Positions 21,646 to 33,350 of a DNA stretch of 64,000 bases are shown here, piece by piece. The DNA is taken from NCBI GenBank assembly GCA_030248225.1, contig JASANE010019545.1, positions 1 to 64,000 of the forward strand, read 5' to 3'. The number at the start of each line of letters is the position of its first letter. The stretch's first letter is position 1. The notes under the pieces are model-generated. The model saw only the letters and a list, made by a program, of their open reading frames with translations. It did no database searches and was not told the DNA's origin. Both the position numbers and the translations under genes were made by a program. This DNA comes from Trileptium ribeirensis. Taxonomy: Eukaryota; Nematoda; Enoplea; Enoplida; Thoracostomopsidae.

Positions 21646-23610
21646 CACTAATTTTCTGGTGCGAAAACCAAACCTCTAGCTTTTAATCCTTTGAGGAAAT
21701 CTAAGTCGTAACAAAAACACCTTTTCTCAGAGGCGCGACTGGCCCACTAATTTTCTGGTGTGAAAACCAAACCTCTAGCTTTTAATCCTGTGAGGAAATC
21801 TAAGTCATATCAAAAACACCTTGTCTAAGAAGCGTGACTGGCCCACTAATTTTCTGGTGTGAAAACCAAACCTCTAGCTTTTAATCCTGTGAGGAAATCT
21901 AAGTCATATCAAAAACACCTTGTCTAAGAAGCGTGACTGGCCCACTAATTTTCTGGTGTGAAAACCAAACCTCTAGCTTTTAATCCTGTGAGGAAATCTA
22001 AGTCATATCAAAAACACCTTGTCTAAGAAGCGCGACTGGCCCACTAATTTTCTGGTGCGAAAACCAAACCTCTAGCTTTTAATCCTTTGAGGAAATCTAA
22101 GTCGTAACAAAAAACACCTTTTCTCAGAGGCGCGACTGGCCCACTAATTTTCTGGTGTGAAAACCAAACCTCTAGCTTTTAATCCTGTGAGGAAATCTAA
22201 GTCATATCAAAAACACCTTGTCTAAGAAGCGTGACTGGCCCACTAATTTTCTGGTGTGAAAACCAAACCTCTAGCTTTTAATCCTGTGAGGAAATCTAAG
22301 TCATATCAAAAACACCTTGTCTAAGAAGCGCGACTGGCCCACTAATTTTCTGGTGCGAAAACCAAACCTCTAGCTTTTAATCCTTTGAGGAAATCTAAGT
22401 CGTAACAAAAACACCTTTTCTCAGAGGCGCGACTGGCCCACTAATTTTCTGGTGTGAAAACCAAACCTCTAGCTTTTAATCCTGTGAGGAAATCTAAGTC
22501 ATATCAAAAACACCTTGTCTAAGAAGCGCGACTGGCCCACTAATAGCCCCAACCAAACCCCCCCCCCCCCAACGCCAAACCCCACCAAACACCCCAAAAA
22601 CCACCCCCCCCCACCAAACGCCAAACACCACCCTTTCTGGTGTAAAAACCAAACCTCTCCCCCCCCAGCTTTTAATCCTGTGAGGAAATCTAAGTCATAT
22701 CAAAAACACCCTTTCTAAGAAGCGCGACTGGCCCACTAATTTTCTGATGTTAAAACCAAACCTCTAGCTTTTAATCCTTTGAGAAAATCTAAGTCGTAAC
22801 AAAAACACCTTTTCTAAGAAGCGCGACTGGCCCACTAATTTTCTGGTGCGAAAACCAAACCTCTAGCTTTTAATCCTTTGAGGAAATCTAAGTCGTAACA
22901 AAAACACCTTTTCTCAGAGGCGCGACTGGCCCACTAATTTTCTGGTGTGAAAACCAAACCTCTAGCTTTTAATCCTGTGAGGAAATCTAAGTCATATCAA
23001 AAACACCTTGTCTAAGAAGCGTGACTGGCCCACTAATTTTCTGGTGTGAAAACCAAACCTCTAGCTTTTAATCCTGTGAGGAAATCTAAGTCATATCAAA
23101 AACACCTTGTCTAAGAAGCGCGACTGGCCCACTAATTTTCTGGTGCGAAAACCAAACCTCTAGCTTTTAATCCTTTGAGGAAATCTAAGTCGTAACAAAA
23201 ACACCTTTTCTCAGAGGCGCGACTGGCCCACTAATTTTCTGGTGTGAAAACCAAACCTCTAGCTTTTAATCCTTTGAGGAAATCTAAGTCGTAACAAAAA
23301 CACCTTTTCTAAGAAGCGCGACTGGCGCACTAATTTTCTGGTGTGAAAACCAAACCTCCAGCCTTTAATCTTATGGGGAAATCTAAGTCGAAACAAAAAC
23401 ACCTTCTCTAAGAAGCGTGACTGGCCCACGGATTTTCTGGTGGGAAAACCAAACCTATAGCTTTTAATCCTTTGACGAAATCTAAGTCGTAGCAGAAACA
23501 CCTTTTCTAAGAAGTGCAACTGGCCCACTAATTTTCTGGTGTGAAAACCAAACCTCTAGTTTTTAATCCTTTGAGGAAATCTAAGTCGTAACCAAAACAA
23601 CCTTTATTGG
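21646..23610 (+). repeat. Satellite array, 19 copies of a ~99-bp unit with higher-order pattern
   Basis: Units start at CACTAATTTTCTGGTG every 98-100 bases from 21646 to about 23525. Two main types alternate. Type A has GGTGCG, TTTGAGG, GTCGTAAC and TCTCAGAGGCGCG; type B has GGTGTG, TGTGAGG, GTCATATC and TCTAAGAAGCGTG or GCGCG. The order is roughly A B B B A B B A B, then an interrupted copy and a mixed copy, then A B B A followed by four diverged copies. This is a higher-order repeat, as expected from unequal exchange of multi-unit blocks. The copies at the right edge are the most diverged. The minus frame at 23259-23528 is a satellite by-product. Confidence 0.92.
22541..22672 (+). repeat. 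C-rich low-complexity interruption inside the satellite
   Basis: One satellite unit is broken after CCCACTAAT by about 90 bases made only of A and C with some G and T (CCAAACCCC-like words and C runs up to about 14). A second C run interrupts CCTCT|AGC later in the same unit. It may be a local expansion or an assembly or consensus artefact in a hard region. Confidence 0.6.
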
Positions 23611-26176
23611 GTTTGTCGCGCCCAATTTGCTACACAAGATTCGTATTAGTACTAACTTATAGGCAGAAACCTTTTTCAACCTATTGACGTTGAGTGGATC
23701 GCATCGTAGTTATACAGATTTGTACATTTTCTGATTTTCGTACACACTCCTTAGAATTGTCTCTGAGGAAGAGTGTGACACCTATATCTGTCATAAATAC
23801 TTGTCTTACTGCGTAGTCTTCACAAACTGTTAAGTGTCTTAATTTTTTAAATATTGCTACTTAGTTTAGCCACGTAAGCTTGCATTGATTAACATTTAAT
23901 ATGATAAATAACTGTTAAATTGATTAATATTATTAGCGCACGACACCGGTATTCACTGTATCATATATCTACGCAAGTTTTTATTCACTTTTGACCTAGG
24001 TGAGTAATTGATAAATATTAAAAAACCAGTCGCATTAGTTAATGTACAACTTAGCTTCGTAAGCTCACATTCACTTAATACGCCATCTAACAACGGATTA
24101 GGTTAATAGCTGTGTGAAAATGATAAATATTTCAGATACACAGTTGCTTTAATTTATCAGTAGTACTGAGTAGTAAACCTATCAGGCAGAAGCTTTACTA
24201 CAGCGTACTTAAATAAGGGCTCAAAATCATGGACTGAACACAGCAAATATTTCTCTGAGCTTTAGTTTTTAGTTTTTTCCAGGAATTCTTTACAAACTTT
24301 AAAAGAAAAATACTGTAATTATCGGTTTGTTGAAGATATTTGAATTATAATGGGACATAAATAGCTTTAGCGCTGATTGAAATGAGAGTCATTCTTCGAT
24401 GTAGTTAAAAGCGTGACAGAGGTTAGTCTAAGTAAACTCCCCAAACCATGTCAGTGAGTCCCTGTGAAACTGTACTAAAAATTACCAACTTATGTTGGGC
24501 AACACTCAAATTCAACAAAAAACAACACAAACATTATAGAGCTGCTATGTGAATGTTTGTATTATGTTTATTCTTATACTTTGCCTAAAATGTTAGAATT
24601 TCAAAATTGAACCATAACCAGTCAGTATGGCCTAGTAATTTGACCTGCTCCGCCATAATACAATTTTTCTAGCGTTTCAACATGGAGTGAGGCCAACCCT
24701 TAGGGGGGTGGGGTGGGGGGCTGGGGGCTAGCGAAACCTAACGTCGCTACTGGTTAAATGTTTCAGGATACTGTATAAAACTTAAGTCTGAAGCGATGAT
24801 TCTGAGATATGAGAGTGAACGGAGGATTGATCCACCTTATAGTAGCCGTATTTGAGAGCCCCAGTATGTGTCCATAAATTGTCAGATGGCTTAGGCCAGA
24901 TGCACCAGACTTTATCCATTTTATAACTACTTGATATATTCAGTATTTTCTTGTTTTGGAATGCATTGGAAAATTTTAAAATTGAATTTGAAATTTACTC
25001 ATTTGGATATTTTGCAGTTATTAATATATTATATGGGATTTATCTTTAGAAGTGTGTGACCGGAATTGAAATTATCTGAAACCGAAACATGAATCGCGAG
25101 ACAGTAAATTTTAGCCAGAACATAAGCCTAGTGACAACAGTCTACATGTAGGATAAAATACACAAGTATAAATAAGTTTTCATGAGGTTAGAAAGTTATT
25201 TAACCAACTGATAGATTGTCTCATCGCCAATATGTTGAATTCTGAGTTATGAACATGTCACTGTGAGAGATGTACATGTAGCAAAGTTGCTTATATAGTT
25301 GAGAAGACAAACCCATTTATTTTCTATTTGAGGACTCACAAAGGATAACTTACTCTACAAAATGATACCAATAACACCCGTATAGCTCGAAAGGTTACAG
25401 TGATATTGCAGTTTTCATCTATTTTGATTCTCATGGCCCATTCAAAAACAAACCCAATTCAACATGCCGTAGGCGAGCGGTAGAATGCCAACCGTTCGTT
25501 AGGGCTTCAACCGGCCATTGGCCATCGGCCGGCCGAAAATTTTGTCTGTATCGAATGTTTTTGAGTGAACGTAGATTGAAAAAACATTATTTTCTTGTAT
25601 AGAACCCGTATCAAGAAGAGTGTTGCACTTGTAGATTACCTTACAAACTAACATTAATTTGGAAACGATTTGACTTTTAATACATATTTCGACATACGGA
25701 TATTTGGAAGGCATGAAACCGAACCTTCTATACCGACAACAATTGGCCGGAACCGAAATTTAGATTTTGCCAGACCGGGAACCTGAATTTTGGCCACTCC
25801 TCATATTTCCCTTGGTAACTTGGGAGTTGTTGTTAATGTGAAATTATAGTTCTAAACAGGACTCATACATTATATAATCAACGCTACAATTTACTACCAA
25901 CATATAATTTGCTTATGTAACTTAAATTCTATTTTTCCGAATCAACATGCATTTGAATTTTCTTCCATGAATGGTTTGATGGAATTACTTTGATTTATGT
26001 CAAGCACTTGACGATAATAAATTGAAATTAGAAGTATAAGAAGAAGAAAATTGTATTAGAAGAATAGTATTAGAAGAAAAAATATTTTTGTGTGTGTTAT
26101 AATTGCTTTTTGCTAAAATTCCGCTGAGGATTCAAAATGTTATATGTCTATGCCGAGTTCACATTAATATAATGTC
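23611..26176. other. Intergenic DNA with G-rich and tRNA-like spots
   Basis: No gene is supported. A G-rich tract at about 24697-24730 could form a quadruplex. At about 25465-25512 (+) the words TAGGCGAGCGGTAGAATGC and GGGCTTCAACC resemble the A and B boxes of a tRNA-derived promoter at shortened spacing. An AGAAGAA-rich patch lies near 26035-26085. Confidence 0.4.
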
Positions 26177-26650
26177 CCAACGTTTGGAACCTATATACAC
26201 CACACTGTCGAAGACATGGTGTCTCACACACCACCAATTTTTCATAAATTTTTTCAAAAGTAGCTAGCTATGGATGTTGCAACTTCTCGACAGTGTCATG
26301 TCAAGCACCCTGTGTCTTCTTGTACTTCTATTGACAGAGTGTGGCATTATTTCGTGAACGTTTATATGGCCAAAATACAAATATCGAGAATTTAAAAAAT
26401 ACTGCTCAACACAGTTGACTAATAATTAGTATTAGCTACAGATGGTATCCGTTACAATTAATTCGCGCCCAATTGGTAGTTAAGGGTGTGTACGAAGGAA
26501 AAATATAGTAGCTAGTGGTGTGTCGTGAACCCTCGCCAATTGATTAACAGTATGGTTGTAGCGATACTGTCTGTACGGTAGGGTCGCGACTACAGGTGGA
26601 CAAAAGTCCCGAACAGTGGAGTCACCATAACGTTAACACCGCATTAGGGA
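26177..26650 (+). mobile_element. Dispersed repeat R1, copy b
   Basis: Partner of 10964-11430, same orientation. It shares the left hairpin words (CACACTGTCGAAGA facing TCTCGACAGTGTC), TAGCTAGCTATGGATGTTGC and GTCGCGACTACAGGTGGACA, and ends near CGTTAACACCGCATTAGGG. No coding potential. It lies just upstream of the first candidate receptor exons. Confidence 0.65.
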
Positions 26651-26774
26651 AAGGAATGCCTAGTGCTGGAGATTTGTAGCGATACAGTACGTAAGATTCG
26701 TTGTCGAAAGATTTAAATTAGAATTTTAACGTAAAGTAACATTTAAGGCTATTGAATCGTAAGGTAAATACAAG

Positions 26775-26896
26775 GCAATTATGTCTTCCCGTTCACAGTC
26801 AATTTCACATATATTTGCTCGGTAAGTAATGTTGATTTGTGATATTTTCAGGATCAAGCTACGAATACGGTGTTGCTATCAGCTTGCTTCGAATTG
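26775..26896 (+). CDS. Candidate N-terminal extracellular exons of the Cys-loop receptor
   Basis: The frame FTVNFTYICS (ending 26821), a 30-base GTAAGT...TTTTCAG gap (26822-26851), then DQATNTVLLSACFEL (26852-26896) before a GTATGT donor. The order resembles the V-x-F...D-E-x-x-Q-x-L-x-x strand preceding the W-x-D motif of nicotinic-type receptors. The second piece is 45 bases and phase 0 at both ends, the size of the corresponding exon in vertebrate nicotinic receptor genes. The next exon (expected to end in phase 2 and join 32531) was not located, and the start of the first piece is uncertain. The link to the gene downstream is inferred. Confidence 0.4.
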
Positions 26897-27440
26897 GTAT
26901 GTTTTATCATCATCATATATATTCTTCGTCATGTTCGTTTTTGCATTTTAGTGTCATTCTTCTTCATTCTACATTTTAATATCTTCATTTTAGTTTTCAT
27001 GATTTTAGTTTTCATCTTCATTATGGTTATCTTCTTCGATATTTTATAATTTACTGCTTCTTTATTTTCATCTGGCTTTTCTTTATGTTTCTGTTTGTTT
27101 TTCGCTATTTTCTACTTTTTATTTGGTCTTCTTCATGATTTTCGTCATCTCCTTCATTTTATTTGTTCTCCATTTTTAGTCAACTTCTTCATTTTGATCT
27201 GCTTTTTTCTACATTTTTGTCTTCTGTTGTTTAATTTTCAACTTATTCTTTTTCATTCTGTTCTTTTTCTTTATTTTGTCTACTTCTTAAATTTTTGGCT
27301 TGTTTTTCCCTTTATTCGGCCTCCTATTCGTCTTTTAATTTGTCTTCTTCATTTTCTTGCGTCTTTTTCGGTGGTAACTTCCCTGAAACAGTCCTGGATT
27401 CTCGAATTTTCAGTTTCGACAGTGAAATAGGCAAACATTT
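26897..27440 (+). repeat. Pyrimidine-rich low-complexity tract (CTTCATTTT-like)
   Basis: Irregular repeats of TTCTTCATTTT and TTTTCATC extend over about 500 bases. They create a 111-codon Phe/Leu-rich plus frame (27095-27430) that should not be taken for a membrane protein. Confidence 0.7.
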
Positions 27441-29650
27441 TTGGAATGTTTTTTTAATTTTTAGCATATTCAAATCTATCGGTCATAAATCATTGCTATT
27501 ATCAACAACCGCGGGGCTTTAGCGTGCTAGATTCTTGAAATAACATCATTTTTTTATATTTAACAACAGTTTTATAGACACATGCTCATAGCCGAAGAGC
27601 GGATTATCTTCTCGCGCGCATTGAAGGCGCGTGAAATGGCAAAAGTCGGTGGAAATTTGGCAAAAAATTTGGAAAAATTTTGAGACCCTTATCTCAAACA
27701 ATTTCAAAAGTCACGTTCCTCTAGCGCCTCTGGACAATTGGTGGCGCTGAAGCAGCACGCAGCATCTGCATTATCCTTGGTGCGACGGACATCATTGGTG
27801 ATAAAGTTGCGCAAACATATAATCCCTGCAATCTTACCTTTTACGACTTGGACAATTGAAATCCTAATCGCCATACAATCTATTAGTAAGAATTATGATT
27901 CCACACAATGGACAAATAACTTCTAAATAATAGTTTATTAGAGTGGTACCCATGAATTATTTCAGCAATTATTATAACCGTTCATTTCAAATTTTCAAGA
28001 ATGCCATTTTTAAAATTAAAAAATTATATATTCCTTTTAAAATTCAAGTAGATTTTTTTATATAATGTTTACAAATCTTTTTTAAAGTCACAGAATGAAA
28101 GTAAAAAGATATGCTTTTTTAAAAATTTCTCTAAGATTTCAATATTTTTCAAATAAAGCATTCATGAAAATGTAGACATAATTTTTAATCCATGCACCAT
28201 TGCCAGAAATATTTAGATAATCAGCATTATTGTCATTGACAATATCATTAATACATTATTAGGCACAGATGTACCTTAAACATGGTGAGCAATTTATAAC
28301 GTAAGCGTTGCATAATTTATAATCTAATTTTCAGTTTGTTGGAATTTCTACAACCCAGTCGTCGCTGTATAGATTTCCCAGCGCCATTGGGCTTTTCTTG
28401 GGTATCACTTAGTATGAGTTCTTTAAATTCCAGAAACTGTGACTTTTTTATAAACTCACTGGGCTTTAAGAAACTAATATGACTGCTACTAATTTACAAC
28501 GATGCCTACTTGTGTGTTTTATTACATTTGGCAGTACCAAAACAGTATTTCACGCGCCACGAAGGTTCAGCGGGATAGTGTTTACCTCAGAGAGGGATCG
28601 GTGTTACTCCAAGACTTCCGACTAAAAGGAATAATCCATCTCTTAGCATGTAGTCATGTTCTGCATATGTGTTACTTCATTGGTATCACGCGTTGTTAGC
28701 AGATTCTGGTAAGCAAGCGTTTCATTTTGTACATATAAAGTATCCAGTTCCGGATTCATTAAATATTGAGGCCCATAATGCGATAGTAATCTGGATTAAC
28801 TTTATAGTTTTTGTATAGTAAATTTTTGTTCAACTTTTTAAATATTTTTATTTTTTAGTTTTAAACGAGAATTTATAATCAGGAATCCGAACAAAGTCAG
28901 TAAATTTCAGGAAACGTTTTTTCATAGAACAAATATTATAAACACAGAAACTTACTTCTCCAGGTGAGCGTTATTAGTTCTTATTATATGAATCTCATTG
29001 ATTAAATTCCTTTGCTTAGACACATTCTAGTATCATAATGTGAAGCTTCTATTGGTGATGACGGTATTTCTGAAGTTTCTACAAGCTTTTCAATCTATGT
29101 ATACAATTTCAGTTAAACTTATAGCCTAAAATATAGGATTGAGCCTATGTTTTTCTTTTTACGCGGTGCACTTTGACGGTACTCTATGACAGTTGCAATA
29201 GAGTATGGCTTGTGATCCTGTTTTCTATGGCTAGTCGAGCTATGTGCACATTTATTAACGGTATCTATGCTGAAATCGCTAGAACACATCAATAGAAACA
29301 TTTTGATTTCAAAAAATAAATACCTAACTAAATGTGACCAGATATATATATTAAACATTGTCCAAAATCAAGTTGATAATATGTGCAGTAAGTCTAAATA
29401 TTTGTGAAACATTGACTCTTATTACAGGACGAGAAATTGTTGGTTTGAGGGTTCTCCAGTTTTTAGTTGGAAAGCGGTCAGACATTTTTATACGATTATA
29501 TATATGTGCCTTTTTATAAGCTGAGTTAAATTCCAAAACTACCGGATGTTTTCGCATGTAAAACCTCCAATGCCCGCTTTGTTGCGGATCCCAAAAATAT
29601 CTTATTCTGTATGTTTGATTCATGAGGTTTTGGGCTATGCAGTATGGTTA
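27441..29650. other. Intron or intergenic DNA, no exon confirmed
   Basis: A frame at about 27724-27870 and splice-flanked short frames at 28912-28963 (TTTCAG acceptor, AGGTGAGC donor) and near 28334 were considered for the missing receptor exon, but none shows the W-x-D or W-x-P-D motifs. Minus frames at 29119-29623 are unassigned. Confidence 0.4.
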
Positions 29651-30745
29651 CTCTGATTATTCAAGTTCAACTTTGAGCTGTTTCATGATAGAATAAAATA
29701 GAATTGAATTGAATATTATTATCTATATGTTGGTAGTGGGCTAAAGCAATTACGCAGTGGTTACTTATTGACTATTCAAGTTTAACTTAACTGTTTCATG
29801 ATAGAACCAGAAATGAATTGAATTAAACTGAATATCTTATTATTGTATGTTTAATCCATCAGTTTCAACAATTGCAGTGGTTTCTCTGATTAATTCAAGT
29901 TCAACTTGACTGTTTCATGATGACAATTAAAAATAAATTTGAAATGAATATCTGTATATATCTATGTTTGATGGCATAGATTTTACGACGATTCAGTCAT
30001 TATCATCTGACTATTTAGGTATCGTTGTAACTGTTACATGATGAAACAAAATTAATTCGAATTGAATATCTTATTCTGTATGTTGTTTGATAATAGGTTT
30101 TCAACCAATATATAGTGATTCTATAATTGTCAGCTCAAACTGACTGTTTTCATGATAAAACGGAATTAAATGAATTGAATTGAATTGAATATATTATTCT
30201 GTATGTTTGATCATTAAGTTTTTTCAAACCATACGGTGGTCATTATCTTACTGTTCAGTTCGACATTTACTAACTAGTTTCATAATAAAACGGAATTGAA
30301 TTCGAATTGAATATATTCTATTCTGTATGTTTGATCATGGGTTTCAACAATACAGTCGTTACTGCTGACTAGTTAAGAGTCGTTTAATATTTTCATGATA
30401 GAAACGGAAATTGAATTGAATACTCTATCTTATGTTTGATCATAGGTTTTCAACAATACAGTGGTTATTCTGACTATTCAAGTTCAACTTGACTGTTTCA
30501 TGATAAAACGGAATTGAATTGAATTGAATATCTTATTCTGTATGTTTGATCATAGGTTTTCAACAATACAGTGGTTACTCTGACTATTCAAGTTCAACTT
30601 GACTGTTTCATGATAAAACGGAATTGAATTGAATTGAATTGAATATCTTATTCTGTATGTTTGATCATAGGTTTTCAACAATACAGTGGTTACTCTGACT
30701 ATTCAAGTTCAACTTGACTGTTTCGTGATAAAACGGAATTAAATT
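29650..30745 (+). repeat. Tandem array, about ten copies of a ~115-bp unit, decaying leftward
   Basis: Each unit has GTTTCATGATAAAACGGAAT, a GAATTGAATTGAAT run, TTATTCTGTATGTTTGATCA and CAACAATACAGTGGTTACTC. Copies on the right (30400-30740) are nearly identical, while those on the left (29650-30300) are increasingly divergent. That gradient fits ongoing amplification at one end. Non-coding; it lies in the presumed first long intron of the receptor gene. Confidence 0.88.
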
Positions 30746-32530
30746 ACTACTAAAATAAATTGCTCAACTGCTTAAGTACTGTAAGATTGTAAATTGCGAA
30801 AGCTAGTCTTAATGCTATAAGTAGTTGTTATGAAGAAAAAGTATCGCCTCTCATATTTTCTCGCAGAAATTACTTTTAGGGTAGCGCTACTTGATAAGTT
30901 AAAGCGCACATGCTCTATTAAGATTTGAGTCAAACGACGCTAAAAGTGTCAAATCTGAGTAGATGTGCTCCAAATACAGGGTTGCGCCCAGTACCTACGT
31001 ATGAACCCTTGTAGAAGTACAATCATTAATTATATCACTACATTCAACGATACACGCAAAACCTCAAATCAGGTCATTTTACTGCGAGATATAGACAGAA
31101 AAGTGCAAAATTGGAGTTGAATTCTTTTACGGATTTATATATGAGCCTTATATTTCATCCCACGAGGATTCATAAGAAATAAATTATTATTGCTGACACA
31201 AGGTCTAAAAAGTTAATATCCACAGTGAAAATTTGGGACAAGTCAGTCAGCTCATCACAACGTTAGCGACGATTATAAATCAATATTTTGCATTTTTTGG
31301 TTCCAATTTCAGCATTGATTTACTAGTCGTATTCACGAAACGGTAACAAATATTTCGGTTTTTTACGCCCGGAAAAAAACAAAAAACTGCATAAGCACTG
31401 TTGTTTTAGAGGAAATTAAAGTATCGTTGAAATTCTGAGTTTTGACTTCAGTTATATAACCTTATGAAATAGAACTTAGTTTTGAACCGCAAATCAACTT
31501 GGCTTACAAGGCAAGTAATTAGCAATGTTTCATGATTAAAAGTGTTGCATCGCAGTGAAACAACGCCGAAACGATATTAGTTAGCATTTCATGTTCATTT
31601 TATTAATAATTTAAAAATGTGGCTTCGTCTCAAATGTTTAACTTGTAGTAAATTTTAAACTCTATATTTTGGAAATATATTTCACAAAACTTTTAGCTTT
31701 CGCATGTTTTTTGTCGAAAGCTTCAACAGACAATATTAATATAACGTTTATAAATATTTAAATTGCGAAACTAAGGCGCTTTGACTTCTAAATCAAACTT
31801 AGCCGTTCAGATTCGTAATACATGGCATTGAATATTTTGATAAATTTATGATATTTTTTAAAGAATAAATATCACTTGCGGAAACAATATCACTAAAATT
31901 CAAACAGGGAATGGAAACAGAACGATAGAGCCCATATTTTTACTAAAGACTCTTCCGATACCTTTACACTCATAATTTTCGAGCTTATAAATAAACAAAG
32001 GAAATCTAAACAACTTTTCTTCGCTTTCGCTGAATTCAAAGTGTGATGCTCGAATTTCAGCAATGGTAACAGTGAAAGGAAGTTATGACTTTAGAGCAAT
32101 CATTGCTATGAAGCTGCTATAATTCAAAATATCTTAAAACCCTATGTACGCATAGTTACAAACTGCTAATTAAGCGTTATATAGTTTTTTCTATCATTTT
32201 AGTCTAATAATGGCGTTTTAAAAAAGACAAATTAGTTAACAATTAACAGACTAATAAGTGTTCAAAAATCCGATTTTGAAGTGATAAGTTATAGTTGTCA
32301 GAGACAGGTAAACTTTTTCGCACAATTAAACACTAGGTATCGTTTGTGATTGTGCGAAATGTCGCTTTTGTCTGAATAAAATCACACGAATCATGGAGCA
32401 ACTACATATGAAATATTGTTTGAAAAGAACCAAAAACTATTTTACTTCAAGTATTACTATTGATTAATTCATTTATATACTTATCTATTAATAGTTATTT
32501 ATATTTTATTTATATTGGGGTTTTTTTCAG
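30746..32530. other. Intron sequence, nothing supported
   Basis: AT-rich sequence without long frames. Weak acceptors at about 31312 and 32050 do not lead to recognisable receptor coding sequence. Confidence 0.5.
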
Positions 32531-32662
32531 CGTTGCATCGAATCGCATGCTTGAAAAATACACATATCTCCGGGTCAACTATACCGGTGGTGTTCGCTAT
32601 TTTACACCGTTTGCAGTTAAAAATTTATGCCACGTAGATGTCAAATATTTTCCATTCGATAA
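32531..32662 (+). CDS. Cys-loop receptor exon: beta strands and Cys-loop
   Basis: Acceptor TTTTTTTCAG ends at 32530 and donor GTAAGT starts at 32663. The frame VNYTGGVRYFTPFAVKNLC is the receptor strand with G-x-V-x-(W/Y)-x-x-P, followed by HVDVKYFPFDK. The first Cys-loop cysteine is here and the second is in the next exon, exactly 13 residues apart, with the conserved Phe-Pro-Phe-Asp. NYT is a possible N-glycosylation site. The exon starts in phase 2 and ends in phase 2. Confidence 0.85.
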
Positions 32663-33200
32663 GTAAGTTTTATTTATCTCGATAGTTATTATTTTGTGCT
32701 CTCACCATTAAAACAAAATACATTGGTAAAACTAGGAATTTCTAATATTATTTCCGAGCTACAGTCGTTGTTGGGCGTTAGAACATTAATTACAATAAGC
32801 TGTGGTAACATATATGTATAACTCAACAGCGTCTGCGCTGAGGCCATGTCGTTGAGAACTCGAAATCTTCATGTTGAAACGAATACGTTCGCTTTTGGCG
32901 AATTAAATTCGCAGTTCCACGTCTTGGCTCATTCCCCCAAAACCCTATTTTTTAGATATTTCAATTTAGGAAATGTGAAAATTTGCGCTAATTTTCTTTT
33001 CAACGTCACTAACACTGGAACAGTTTCAGGGATGTGGTTAATTTTTGATTCTGTGTAGTAAGTGTGTCTAATTAAGACACTCTTAACCTTGTGGTATGTA
33101 AAGCATGTCTTCAAATATTTTAATTTCGACACTTGATGTTTTATATTTTGACAGCTTGTTTCAAATACTGACGACAGGATTTAAATTTTTTTAGAAATAA

Positions 33201-33350
33201 GGAGTTTAGAGTATATATTCTTTCCATGCCATAGCAACTAGTGCCATAGATTCACACGCGCCATGATTATTGAACAGGGAGTTTAGAGGATATTCGTGCC
33301 ATACCACAGCAACTAGTGTCATAGATTCAGACGCACCATGATTATTGAAC
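33201..33350 (+). repeat. Tandem duplication of a ~75-bp unit
   Basis: GAGTTTAGAG ... CATAGCAACTAGTGCCATAG ... CCATGATTATTGAACA occurs twice (33201 and 33278 starts) with about 10 percent difference. It is intronic. Confidence 0.8.

Noticed and set aside
21646..23610. CRISPR-like array because of regular repeats
   Set aside because: Units are contiguous ~99-bp tandem copies with no unique spacers, in eukaryotic DNA.
27095..27430. 111-codon Phe/Leu-rich plus frame that looks like a membrane protein
   Set aside because: It arises from a pyrimidine-rich low-complexity tract; no helix boundaries or conserved residues.
27724..27884. Candidate for the missing receptor exon
   Set aside because: Frame and phase do not fit the exon at 32531, and the W-x-D or W-x-P-D motifs are absent.
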